64,000 bases of DNA, taken from Bradyrhizobium sp. 149 (GTDB lineage: Bacteria > Pseudomonadota > Alphaproteobacteria > Rhizobiales > Xanthobacteraceae). A model generated the notes under the pieces. That model had not been told where the DNA came from. It ran no database searches and was given only the letters and a program-made list of their open reading frames with translations. Position numbers and translations under genes: made by a program. The stretch lies in assembly GCF_023073915.1 (NCBI RefSeq), contig NZ_JADPKK010000022.1, positions 310,001 to 374,000 on the forward strand, given 5' to 3'. Of the stretch, positions 19,520-27,686 are shown piece by piece; the first letter of the stretch is position 1; each line of letters opens with the position of its first letter.

Positions 19520-20371
19520 TCACTGCATGTCGCCTTGCAGAAACGTCTTGAGCGCGCTCGGGCGGAAGAAGAAGCGACCACGCGATGAATGGACGAGCGT
19601 GTAGGCGGCTTGTGCCAGCATCCGGGGCCGCCCGCGTACGGCCGAACGAAGGCTCGCCTCGCCCGCTTCGCGCTCACCCAACTCGAACAGGCAGGCGGCG
19701 AGATCTGCCCGTGTCACGGCATCGTCGGGTCGCAGCGCCAGCGCGAGCCGGTACATCTCTGCGGCCGTCGCATAATCACCATCCTGTCGCAGCACGCGTG
19801 CAAGTAGCGTCGAGATATCGGGACGTCCAGGCGCGGCCTTGTGGGCCATGACGAGAATCGGGCGCGCCTCACCGCGCGCATTGCGCTCGAGATGCAGGCG
19901 CGCAAGATCCAGTTGCAGGTCGATGTTTTCCGGCGCGAGCGCGAGAGCGCTGCCGATTGCGGCAATGGCCTCATCAACGCGCCGGTCTTTGGCAAGCTGG
20001 CCGGCGAGCTCCTGGAAGGCCGGCAGGAAAGGCGGGCGGCGCGCCGCGGTCTGGCGCAGTTGTTCGATGGCTTCCGCGCGACGCCCGGATTCGCCCAGGG
20101 CCGCGCCAAGCAGAGTCTCGATGCCCGGATCACTCGTGCGGCGCGCCGCCTTGTCCAAGGGGACGATCGCCTCCGCTGCACGATTCTGAGCGAGCAAGGC
20201 GCGGCCGAGAATCCATGTCGCCACGATGTCGGTCCGGCTTGTCTTCAAGACTTCGGCTGCAAGCCGCTCCGCCTCGGCGAAATTCTGCATCCGCAGCGCG
20301 AGCGTAGCGCGCTCGAGCAAGCCGGTTTGATGAGGTCCGCGGTTGGGGGGAAGAACAGGGCGCTTCGACAC
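19520..20371 (-). CDS. tetratricopeptide-repeat protein
   Basis: A 283-residue protein made of about six TPR units from residue 17 to 245 (for example GLLERATLALRMQNFAEAERLAAEVL, and AEMYRLALALRPDDAVTRADLAACLFELG). It has no signal peptide, so it is likely a cytosolic scaffold. The C-terminal tail (VHSSRGRFFFRPSALKTFLQGDM) leaves the repeat pattern. It is convergent with the preceding conserved hypothetical gene, ends only 6 bases apart. The partner is unknown. Confidence 0.8.
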   Translation of the reverse strand: MSKRPVLPPNRGPHQTGLLERATLALRMQNFAEAERLAAEVLKTSRTDIVATWILGRALLAQNRAAEAIVPLDKAARRTSDPGIETLLGAALGESGRRAEAIEQLRQTAARRPPFLPAFQELAGQLAKDRRVDEAIAAIGSALALAPENIDLQLDLARLHLERNARGEARPILVMAHKAAPGRPDISTLLARVLRQDGDYATAAEMYRLALALRPDDAVTRADLAACLFELGEREAGEASLRSAVRGRPRMLAQAAYTLVHSSRGRFFFRPSALKTFLQGDMQ

Positions 20372-20589
20372 TGGGCTCGCAACCGACGTCTATCGAAGCG
20401 ACAAGTATGGCCGCGGCCCGCGCGTCGGGCAACCGCTATTCGTCTTCGCCGACCTGGCGTGTTGGCCGGATGCCCATCGCTTTCCTTTCGGCTTCAGCCG
20501 ATTATCTCAGATACCGCGGCGAACCGTGTCGTCTCGTCCACTGGCGTCCTCACCATCTCCTCGCGCCGGCTTTCGAGATTGGCGCGCAC

Positions 20590-20840
20590 TGAGGTGTGGA
20601 CCTGCGCTTGAAGGCTTCGACGTCTTCGAGCTGGCCGGTGCGCGGGATCTGCTTGCCGACGAAGCGATGCAGCTTCGATCTGCTCTATTCCGACAGCGTC
20701 GATCTCGCGGAGCGGGCGAGGGCGGTGGGCATGCAGGTCGAGCTGCATCTGCTGCGTGACCGGCCGCGCAATACGCGCTGACGCCGACGCCGGAGGGGCG
20801 CAAGACGCGTGCGACCATTTTGCGAGCGGTGGCTTAAGGT
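20590..20840 (+). pseudogene. remnant of an alpha/beta-hydrolase (esterase) C-terminus
   Basis: From about 20680 one frame reads DLLYSDSVDLAERARAVGMQVELHLL, closely resembling the segment before the catalytic His in HSL-type esterases (typically D..LLSDS..LAERARAAGV.VEL). The frame then stops at 20781 without the His, and no upstream frame continues the fold. I interpret this as a decayed gene in a stretch (20372-20955) that has no intact coding region. Confidence 0.4.
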
Positions 20841-20955
20841 GAACGTGTGATCGTCGTCACAAATGCGCTCCGCCGCAATGGGTCTGGCGCCGTGGCCGCA
20901 GAGGGAAAAGGCAGCCCCCGGGCGTTTCCTCGTGTATCACTAGTTTTGCGGGACC

Positions 20956-21204
20956 TTAGGCGTGGCCCTTGATCTCGTAGTGACCCGGCACGCATTTGTA
21001 GCGATCGAGCCGCCAGTTGGCGTGGTAGATCGGATGCTCGCCCATCCATTTCGCCAATGGGGCCTGTGCGCCGATCGCGCACTGCATCAGCGACATCTCG
21101 GGCGTCATGTTGCTGTCGGTCACGATTTCCTCGATGCAACTGCCTGAGCTGGCTGCGCTCAGCCGGCAGAGCACGGCAACGACGGTCACGAACATTCCAG
21201 TCAC
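20956..21204 (-). CDS. small secreted or membrane-anchored hypothetical protein
   Basis: An 82-residue protein with a hydrophobic N-terminus (MTGMFVTVVAVLCRLSAAS) that looks like a signal peptide or anchor, followed by a compact domain with conserved-looking Cys residues (SGSCIEEI, MQCAIG, KCVPGHY) and Trp/Tyr-rich middle. It resembles a short protein family I associate with Bradyrhizobium and relatives. Three cysteines after the signal suggest disulphides in the periplasm. Function unknown. Confidence 0.7.
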   Translation of the reverse strand: MTGMFVTVVAVLCRLSAASSGSCIEEIVTDSNMTPEMSLMQCAIGAQAPLAKWMGEHPIYHANWRLDRYKCVPGHYEIKGHA

Positions 21205-21523
21205 CTCATCGGTAGTTTCTGACCACGAAGAGGATGCAAGCGGAGTGCCAGAGCCTGTGACGTAAACAACACGCTGGCCTGGCCGACTCGACCCAGCGTC
21301 CGGAGTCCATTGAAGATTCGGATTGTAAAAAAATTGCCCCTAAACCGAAGCCGGGCAAATACGGGGAACGACATCCGGCGAGCCCAGGAATGTCGATTTC
21401 CGGGGGCAGCGCCGCGCCTGTGGCGCTTCACAGGCCGCGCGGAGCCGGTAGTCTCGCGAGGCTGTGGACACTCGCCAAAAGAGCGGGACCGCCACAAGGG
21501 ATATGGAAACGCGAGGGCAGACC
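21205..21523. other. divergent intergenic region
   Basis: 319 bases between the 82-residue gene (minus) and the DapA-like gene (plus). No gene or RNA is supported. A short AT-rich patch near 21318-21340 (GGATTGTAAAAAAATTGCC) may belong to a promoter. Confidence 0.4.
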
Positions 21524-22432
21524 ATGAAGGCACGACCGACCGGCGTGATCCCGCCGATGACGACGCCGTTCCGGAAGGACGGCGAGATCGACACCAGCCT
21601 CGTGGCGCCGCAGGTCGACTGGATGATCGGCGCCGGCGCGCATGGCGTCGCGGCCGGCGGCTCGACCGGCGAGGGGCACACGCTCGATCACGAGGAATAT
21701 CGCGACCTGATGGAAGCGACGGTCGCGGCGGTGAAGGGACGCATTCCCGTGATCGCCGGCATCATCGTCGATTCCACCCGCGATGCGATCCGCCGCGGCA
21801 AGCTCGTGCGCGACATGAATGTCGCCGCCCTCCAGGTCACGCCGGTGCATTACCTTTTCAAGCCGGACGACGAGGCGATGGTGGCGCATTTCCGCGCCAT
21901 GGCTGACGAGACCGGCATGCCCATCATCATCTACAACGTGGTGCCGTGGTCGTACCTTTCGCCGGCGCTGCTGACGCGGATCATGACCGAGGTGCCGCTG
22001 GTCGTCGGCGTCAAGCAGAGCGCAGGCGATCTCAAACTGTTCGCGGACCTCATGATGATGGCGCCTGACAAGCTGATCTACAGCGCGGTCGATGCCCTGA
22101 TGTATCCGTCCTACACGTTGGGGGCCCATGGCTCGATCGCCGCGATCCTGACCGCGGCGCCGCATGCCTCCGTCGCGCTGTGGGATGCGGTGAAGGCGGG
22201 CGACCACCCGCGCGCGCTCGAGCTGCACAAGAAGCTGCTCACGCTGTGGAACGCGATCATTGCCGACAATCTGCCGGCCTGCACGCGCTACGCACAGACT
22301 CTGCAGGGGCTGCCGAGGACCTATCCGCGTGCGCCGATGCCGGAGGCCTCGCCGGCGCAGCAGGCGGCGACCCGCAAGGCGCTGGAGGCGCTCGGGGCCT
22401 TGAACGGAGCGCGCGTCGAGGCGGCGGAATGA
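21524..22432 (+). CDS. dihydrodipicolinate synthase family aldolase (DapA-like)
   Basis: A class I pyruvate-dependent lyase/synthase fold of 302 residues. The start MKARPTGVIPPMTTPF at ATG 21524 follows GCGAGGGCAG. Visible: GGSTGEGHTL, the Tyr in IIIYNVVPW, and the Schiff-base Lys in VGVKQSAGDLK. The context (a downstream SDR and a MarR regulator, no lysine genes) points to a catabolic member rather than lysine synthesis; the substrate cannot be stated. A hairpin at 22463-22501 separates it from the SDR gene. Confidence 0.9.
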   Translation: MKARPTGVIPPMTTPFRKDGEIDTSLVAPQVDWMIGAGAHGVAAGGSTGEGHTLDHEEYRDLMEATVAAVKGRIPVIAGIIVDSTRDAIRRGKLVRDMNVAALQVTPVHYLFKPDDEAMVAHFRAMADETGMPIIIYNVVPWSYLSPALLTRIMTEVPLVVGVKQSAGDLKLFADLMMMAPDKLIYSAVDALMYPSYTLGAHGSIAAILTAAPHASVALWDAVKAGDHPRALELHKKLLTLWNAIIADNLPACTRYAQTLQGLPRTYPRAPMPEASPAQQAATRKALEALGALNGARVEAAE

Positions 22433-22462
22433 TCCGCCGGCCGAAACAACGGATATGAAGAT

Positions 22463-22508
22463 GCAGCGCCGATCCGCTTTTACCTGCGGATGCGGCGCTG
22501 CTACATTT
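22463..22508 (+). terminator. hairpin, likely terminator or processing site
   Basis: GCAGCGCCGATCCGC pairs with GCGGATGCGGCGCTGC across a short T-rich loop, with one bulged base, and is followed by TACATTTT. It lies 30 bases after the DapA-like gene. Confidence 0.6.
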
Positions 22509-22576
22509 TGCGCGCGCTCTCGCGAACAGTGCGGCGATGAAAGAAACATACCGACAAGGGGAGGGACCGAAGTCCC

Positions 22577-23545
22577 ATGAAGGATTTTGCAGGAAAGATC
22601 GCCGTCATCACGGGCGGCGGCACGGGAATGGGACGCGAGCTCGCGCGGCAGCTCGTCGCCGAGGGCTGCAATGTCGCGATGTGCGACGTCTCGGAAGCCG
22701 CGATGGCCGAGACCAAGCGGCTGTGCGAGGTCGAGAAGCTGCAAGGCCTGCGCGTCACGACGCATGTCGCCGACGTCTCGATCGAGGATCATCTGAAGCG
22801 ATTCCGCGACGAGCTCGCCGAGCAGCAGAAGACCGACAAAATCCATCTTCTGTTCAACAATGCCGGCATCGGCGGCGGCGGCAGCCTGTTCACCAACACG
22901 CGCGAGCAGTGGGAGCGCACCTTCAACATCTGCTGGGGCGGCGTCTATCTCGGCGTGCGCACGTTCCTGCCGATGCTCGTCGCCGCGGACGAGGCTCACA
23001 TCGTCAACACCGCGAGCGTCAACGGTTTCTGGGCCTCGATCGGCATGAATCAGGCGCACACCGCCTACAGCTCGGCCAAGTTCGCCGTGAAGGGATTCAC
23101 CGAAGCGCTGATCAACGACCTCCGCCTGCACGCGCCGCACGTCAAATGCTCGGTGGTAATGCCCGGCCATATCGGCACCTCGATCGTCTCCAATTCGCGC
23201 AAGGTGCAGAGCAGCGACGATTCGGAGCGGCTCAACCCGGACGAGGTCGCGCTGACCCGCAAGCGCATGGTCGCGGCCGGCGTGCCGGATGCTGACAAGA
23301 TGTCGGACGAGGACATCCAGGCGGCGTTCGCCGAGCGCGTCCGCAGCTTCCTCGAGGATGCGCCGACGACGGCGGCGCAGGCCGCGAAGATCATCCTCGA
23401 CGGCGTCAAGGCGGAGCGATGGCGCATTCTCGTGGGCGAGGACGCACAACGTCTCGACGCGCGCGTGCGCGCCACGCCGGAGCAGGCCTACGACCGTGCC
23501 TTCTACGAAAGTTTTACGCAGGAGGTCGGCTGGACGCTCGGCTGA
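22577..23545 (+). CDS. short-chain dehydrogenase/reductase (SDR)
   Basis: A 322-residue classic-type SDR with a long C-terminal extension. It has the cofactor motif TGGGTGMG near residue 13, NNAGIGGG near 94, and the catalytic Ser (NTASVNGF), Tyr and Lys (YSSAKFAVKG). The C-terminal 70 residues (SFLEDAPTTAAQAAKIILDGVKAERWRILVGEDA split over two helices) are typical of a subgroup active on bulky alcohols or ketones. A good ribosome site lies before ATG 22577. It probably works in the same catabolic module as the DapA-like gene. Confidence 0.93.
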   Translation: MKDFAGKIAVITGGGTGMGRELARQLVAEGCNVAMCDVSEAAMAETKRLCEVEKLQGLRVTTHVADVSIEDHLKRFRDELAEQQKTDKIHLLFNNAGIGGGGSLFTNTREQWERTFNICWGGVYLGVRTFLPMLVAADEAHIVNTASVNGFWASIGMNQAHTAYSSAKFAVKGFTEALINDLRLHAPHVKCSVVMPGHIGTSIVSNSRKVQSSDDSERLNPDEVALTRKRMVAAGVPDADKMSDEDIQAAFAERVRSFLEDAPTTAAQAAKIILDGVKAERWRILVGEDAQRLDARVRATPEQAYDRAFYESFTQEVGWTLG

Positions 23546-23839
23546 GATCGCGTGGCCGAGACTATATGGCCGAGACCGTCAGCGAGCGCGCGTGAATATG
23601 GGTATGATGGCCATCATGGCAAGAGGTGCGCAGGTCATAATAGCTGCCATCTCCTGCCAGTGTTCTCTTGCCAGTGTTCGGCCACTCATGACGAATTCGA
23701 ATGTCACGCATGCGACACGTCCATGCGTTCAAGCGATGGTGATCTCGAACAGCCCTCATTCGGCGCACGGCAGCTTGGTCAGGGAACCAAAATAGTTTAG
23801 TCAGTCATGTGTAAGGCGATGACCAGAGCGTAGCTCCCG
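23546..23839. other. intergenic region with a short direct repeat
   Basis: 294 bases without a supported gene. It contains a tandem direct repeat of TGCCAGTGTTC (around 23656-23680) and an AT-richer segment near 23788 (CAAAATAGTTTAGTCAGTCAT) that may belong to the promoter of the next gene. Confidence 0.4.
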
Positions 23840-24952
23840 ATGATACCCGCATGCCTCTCCGACGACTGGATCCTTTGCCCCGAGCGAGAGGACATCTCCG
23901 CTGAATTCACGCGGCTCCTCACCGCGGCTCAGGAGGGCGGCGCGACGATCGCGGAATGCCTGATGATCGCGCGGCAGCTGAAAGGCGGCGAAGACCAGTC
24001 CTGGCATCGCGAGTGGAAGAAGCTGGCGCAGGCCAATCGGCATCGGGCCGAGGCCGCGTTCGCGGAAGGTCACAGGGCGACCGCGCAGCGCAACTGGCTC
24101 CGCGCCATGAATTACTACAGTGCAGCCGCAATGCCGCTCGATCAGGCGGACGAGCGCCGCTGGGTCGCGGTGCTCGCGATGCAGGATTGCGCCCGCCGGT
24201 TTCTCGCGGCGCGCGAACCGGCCGGGGAAGTCGTGACGATACCCTGGCTCGACGGACATTCGTTACAGGGCTATTTCCTGCCCGCGCCGTCGGGAAGAGT
24301 GCGAGCCCCGACCGTGATCTGCATCGGCGAGCCCGGCCACCGCAAGGAGGAGTTCCTGTTCAAGCTCGCGCCGCATGCGCGCGAGCGCGGCTTCTCGCTG
24401 CTGGCGCTGGATCTCTTTGGCGACCAGCGCGACGATTATCTCGACGCGCTGTTGCGACGCCGGGATCTCGAGAGCTCGATTCCCTGCGTCATGGACTATC
24501 TGGAGACGTGCAGCGACGTCGATTTCGAGCGCGTCGCGATCGTCGCAGATGGCTGGGGCTCTTCCTTCGTGGCGCGCGCGGTGTTGCAGGAGCCGCGGCT
24601 TGCCGCCGCCGTCTGCGATGGCGGCCTGTGGGACCTGCATGAGCGCGCCTTCTTCGCCAGCCGATTCGCGATGAGCGACGTCAGCATCGTTCCGGTGCCG
24701 CATGCCCCGCTGATGGCTTCCAGCGCCGACTGCCCGGTGCTGATCACGCTGGGTGAGGACGGCTGGCTCAAGGCCGATCGGGCGCGTCAGATCGTGCAGA
24801 CGTCCCGGCTCGGCAGCTCGGATGTCATGTTGAAAGTGTTCACCGCGGCCGAAACCGGCGCGGCGCAGTCCCATGCGGACAATCCGAGCCTTGCCAATGA
24901 ATACATCTTCGACTGGCTCGAATCGCGGCTCGGCGCCGCGGGGCGGATCTAG
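23840..24952 (+). CDS. alpha/beta-hydrolase-fold protein lacking the catalytic serine
   Basis: A 370-residue protein with the layout of FrsA / 2,6-dihydropseudooxynicotine hydrolase-like enzymes: a helical N-terminal cap (about 20-125), then the hydrolase core from residue 130. The nucleophile elbow, expected as G-x-S-x-G after strand 5, reads A236-D-G-W-G240, so Ser is replaced by Gly238. The acid loop (TLGEDGWLKADRA) is present, but the usual His motif before the C-terminal helix reads AETGAAQ at 337-343. The rest of the fold and its length are intact, so it may be a binding protein rather than an enzyme. It is convergent with the MarR gene. Confidence 0.8.
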   Translation: MIPACLSDDWILCPEREDISAEFTRLLTAAQEGGATIAECLMIARQLKGGEDQSWHREWKKLAQANRHRAEAAFAEGHRATAQRNWLRAMNYYSAAAMPLDQADERRWVAVLAMQDCARRFLAAREPAGEVVTIPWLDGHSLQGYFLPAPSGRVRAPTVICIGEPGHRKEEFLFKLAPHARERGFSLLALDLFGDQRDDYLDALLRRRDLESSIPCVMDYLETCSDVDFERVAIVADGWGSSFVARAVLQEPRLAAAVCDGGLWDLHERAFFASRFAMSDVSIVPVPHAPLMASSADCPVLITLGEDGWLKADRARQIVQTSRLGSSDVMLKVFTAAETGAAQSHADNPSLANEYIFDWLESRLGAAGRI

Positions 24953-24954
24953 CG

Positions 24955-25512
24955 TCAGAAATCGAGGGTCAGGCGGACGCAGGCCTTTTCGAGACGGGTC
25001 TTCAACATCGCGAGCTTGGTGGTGAATTCGGTGAGCTCGCGCTCGTCGAACTCCTGGAAGACAAATTCCTTGATCGTCTTGTACTGCTCGTTGAGGCTCG
25101 TCAGGTGCTTCTGCGTCTTCTCGGTCAGGGACAGCCGGACCACCCTTGCGTCGGTCGGCGAGGGGCGACGGCGCAACAGGCCCTTCTTTTCGAGCAGCTT
25201 GGACTGGGTGGTGACGAACGAGGGATCGACGTGGAGGAGTTTCGAGACGACGTTGACCGGAATGCCGTCGTCCTTGTCGAGGTCGGAGATCGCCATCAGG
25301 ATCAGCCATTGCGGGCCGCTGATGCCAAGCGTTCTCGCCCAGAACTGACGCAGCTCCTCCAGATACATGTTGATCGACGATATCTCCCAGGTGAAGCGCC
25401 TGATGATGTCCAGATTGCCGATGGGGCGGAGGCGCGCCCCTTCTTTCCTCGTCGCTGACACAGCGTCACTCCCGTGATCTGACTTGTTTGCGGCCGGTGT
25501 CGTGCAAGCCAT
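24955..25512 (-). CDS. MarR-family transcriptional regulator
   Basis: A 185-residue winged-helix regulator, core about 45-165 (WLILMAISDLDKDDGIPVNVVSKLLHVDP, recognition FVTTQSKLLEKKGLLRRRPSPTDARVVRLSLT). A poorly conserved N-terminus of about 40 residues precedes it; the start at ATG 25512 is uncertain, with an upstream TTG at 25539 also open. It sits between the hydrolase-fold gene (convergent, 2 bases apart) and the divergent porin, and may control either. Such regulators commonly answer to aromatic compounds. Confidence 0.88.
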   Translation of the reverse strand: MACTTPAANKSDHGSDAVSATRKEGARLRPIGNLDIIRRFTWEISSINMYLEELRQFWARTLGISGPQWLILMAISDLDKDDGIPVNVVSKLLHVDPSFVTTQSKLLEKKGLLRRRPSPTDARVVRLSLTEKTQKHLTSLNEQYKTIKEFVFQEFDERELTEFTTKLAMLKTRLEKACVRLTLDF

Positions 25513-25867
25513 AGTCCACGCAAGCCTGCTCTGACGCAAGTGCAGAGCAGGCTAATTTTGTCACTAAAACTACAAACATGATCAGCTCACGGAATCGCCT
25601 CGCAGGGGTGTTGCGCACGGGGCACAGGTTTAGCGAAACCACAAAGCTTATCAAATAAGGTATTTTGATTAGTGAACGGCGCAGGCATATTGCTCGGTGA
25701 CGGTGGGGGGTACTCGATCGTCCCGTTGCAGGTGGTTCGCTCACGTCCCTCGCGTCGAAGGCGGGTGTGTCCGAAAGCGCAAAGCGGCCGAGCGGATTTG
25801 AAAGACGGGGATCTGGGGGGCCTCACGGTCCGGTCTTCGTAAAATGAGCAACTTGGAGGTTTTTAAA
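25513..25867. other. divergent control region, MarR gene / porin
   Basis: 355 bases without a gene, AT-rich around 25540-25680. It holds an inverted repeat ATCAAA-8 nt-TTTGAT (25650-25669). The right arm overlaps a possible promoter TTGATT (25666-25671), 17 bases, TATTGC (25689-25694) directed at the porin. Confidence 0.5.
25650..25669. promoter_or_regulatory. candidate operator, inverted repeat
   Basis: ATCAAA and TTTGAT arms separated by 8 bases, in the only AT-rich part of the MarR/porin intergenic region and overlapping a possible porin -35 element. The size fits a MarR dimer site; which protein binds is inference. Confidence 0.4.
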
Positions 25868-27424
25868 ATGAAAGTGGTGAAGAGCCTTTTGCTCGGCACT
25901 GCGGCGGGTCTGATCGCCGTCGGTGGAGCTCAGGCGGCTGATCTTCCGCTCAAGGCCAAGGCCGTCGAGTACGTGAAGGTCTGCTCGCTCTACGGCGCGG
26001 GTTTCTACTACATCCCGGGCAGCGACACCTGCATCAAGCTCGGCGGCTATCTGCGTGCCGAAGTGGCGCTCAACGCCGGCGGCAACTACAGCGCCCAGTA
26101 CAACAACGTCTTCGCGGCGAACAACCGCCTGACGAACTATTACTCGATGCGCGCTCGTGAAGATCTCAACATCGATACGCGCACCGCGACCGAGTACGGC
26201 GTCGTCCGCACCTATTTCGATGCGGTCTTCACCTGGACGACCGGCAACTATGTCGGCGCCGGTTCGGGAACGGGTGCCACCCAGTACAGCGGCACGCTCG
26301 GCCTCAACGCCGCAGGCACGGGCCTGATCGGCTCCACCGGCGGCGCCGTCAACGGCACCGACGGCACGACCTCGGGCGGCGCGCTCGGCGTCTACTACGC
26401 CTTCATCCAGTTCGCCGGCTTCACCCTTGGTAAGGCCGTGTCGCAGTTCGACGCGCCCTGGATCAACTATCCCGGCAACAACTTCGACCAGCTCGTCGGC
26501 GGCAGCGGCACCACCAACGGTGTTGCCCAGTTCACCTACACGGCCGATTTCGGCCAGGGCGTGACGGCGATTTTCTCCGCGCAGGACCAGACGCAGGTCT
26601 TCCAGACCAACATCTGGAACACCGCCGGCATGTCCACCACCGGCGTCCTCGGCGGTGCCTACGGCTCCAACGATCTCGGCGGCACCCGCTCCCCCGACCT
26701 CGTCGGCGCCCTCCGCGTCGACCAGGCCTGGGGCCTGTTCCAGGCCTCGGTCGCTGCGCACGACAACCACGTCGGCTACTACGGCGCGAGCGAAGCCACG
26801 GGTCACCCTGAAGACAAGTGGGGCTGGGCCGTCCAACTGGCTCTGTCGATCAAGAACATCCCGACCGGTGCTGGCGACGTGATCAACATCTCGGGCGTCT
26901 ACACCGACGGTGCGAGCCGTTACAACTTCCAGGAGCTGGCAGCGACCAGCTACTCGATGTTCGGCGGCTCGGGCGGCGCGTATCAGAGCATCGGCTTCGC
27001 CGGCGTGTCTGACGCGGTGTTCGGTCCCGGCGGCGGCCTCGAGCTGACCAAGACCTACGGCTTCCGTGGTGCCTACACCCACAACTGGAGCCCGTACTGG
27101 AACTCGGCGCTCTACGGCGCGTGGGCTGCGGTCAACTACAGCGGCACGGCCAAGAGCATGATCTGCGGCAGCGCCGCGTTCGCGACCCTGACCGGCACCT
27201 GCAACCCGGACTTCAACATCGGCCAGATCGGTGTCATCACCCGCTGGACGCCGGTCAAGAACCTGACCTTCTCGGCTGACTTCACCTACAGCCACCTTGA
27301 CCAGAAGTACTCGGGCGTGATCACGACGCCGGCGCTCACCAGCGTTGCCAAGCCTGCGGCCACGTATGAGCTGAAGGATCAGGACACCTACAGCCTGCTG
27401 CTTCGCGCCCAGCGCAACTGGTAA
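25868..27424 (+). CDS. outer membrane porin (Rhizobiales type, Porin_2 family)
   Basis: A general diffusion porin of 518 residues. The cleavable signal is residues 1-23 (ending VGGAQA), followed by the group-typical ADLPLKAKAVEYVKVCSLYGAGF and PGSDTCIKLGGYLR with two cysteines. The body is a series of amphipathic beta strands rich in Gly, Tyr and Asn, and the last residue group (YSLLLRAQRNW) ends with an aromatic as barrel proteins do. The ATG at 25868 follows TTGGAGG; the frame opens earlier without support. A strong terminator follows. Codon use looks highly biased, in line with an abundant protein. Confidence 0.95.
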   Translation: MKVVKSLLLGTAAGLIAVGGAQAADLPLKAKAVEYVKVCSLYGAGFYYIPGSDTCIKLGGYLRAEVALNAGGNYSAQYNNVFAANNRLTNYYSMRAREDLNIDTRTATEYGVVRTYFDAVFTWTTGNYVGAGSGTGATQYSGTLGLNAAGTGLIGSTGGAVNGTDGTTSGGALGVYYAFIQFAGFTLGKAVSQFDAPWINYPGNNFDQLVGGSGTTNGVAQFTYTADFGQGVTAIFSAQDQTQVFQTNIWNTAGMSTTGVLGGAYGSNDLGGTRSPDLVGALRVDQAWGLFQASVAAHDNHVGYYGASEATGHPEDKWGWAVQLALSIKNIPTGAGDVINISGVYTDGASRYNFQELAATSYSMFGGSGGAYQSIGFAGVSDAVFGPGGGLELTKTYGFRGAYTHNWSPYWNSALYGAWAAVNYSGTAKSMICGSAAFATLTGTCNPDFNIGQIGVITRWTPVKNLTFSADFTYSHLDQKYSGVITTPALTSVAKPAATYELKDQDTYSLLLRAQRNW

Positions 27425-27445
27425 GTCTTGGGCAGGATATGACGC

Positions 27446-27477
27446 AGCCCCGGCGGGACACCGCCGGGGCTTTTTTT
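27446..27477 (+). terminator. Rho-independent terminator of the porin gene
   Basis: Stem AGCCCCGGCGG/CCGCCGGGGC(T) with loop GACA, then seven T. It begins 22 bases after the porin stop. Confidence 0.93.
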
Positions 27478-27544
27478 GCGAGATGGGCTTTCGGAAAATC
27501 CGGCAGCCTCTGCGAGTGACGAAGACGAGCCATGCGATTCGATC

Positions 27545-27672
27545 GGCCCCAACTTATTTACTTACCTGAGTTACTAAGCTATATAGTTCCCAGCCGATTA
27601 CGAAAGTTGCGGCTCTTAGCTTGATGCTAAACCTCCAGAAACCTCCGGCAATGCCCTGCCGGAGGTTTTTCG
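27545..27672 (+). ncRNA. candidate small RNA
   Basis: Between the porin terminator and the convergent GcrA-family gene there is an AT-rich patch (27552-27590, with CTTACCTGAGTTACTAAG and CTATATAG) followed by a terminator at 27641-27670 that no protein gene needs on this strand. An independent transcript of about 80-120 nt would explain both. No family was recognised. Confidence 0.35.
27641..27670 (+). terminator. Rho-independent terminator
   Basis: Perfect 10-bp stem ACCTCCGGCA/TGCCGGAGGT with loop ATGCCC and a TTTTT tail. There is no plus-strand gene between it and the porin terminator, so it may end a small RNA; it could also serve as a back-up for porin transcripts. Confidence 0.85.
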
Positions 27673-27686
27673 TTTTGCGACATGGC

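Noticed and set aside
21428..23449. 673-codon open frame antisense to the DapA-like and SDR genes
   Set aside because: Both sense genes have complete catalytic motifs; the reverse frame has none.
25823..27295. 490-codon open frame antisense to the porin
   Set aside because: The porin has a signal peptide, ribosome site and terminator; the antisense product is low-complexity and Val/Ala/Arg/Gly-rich.
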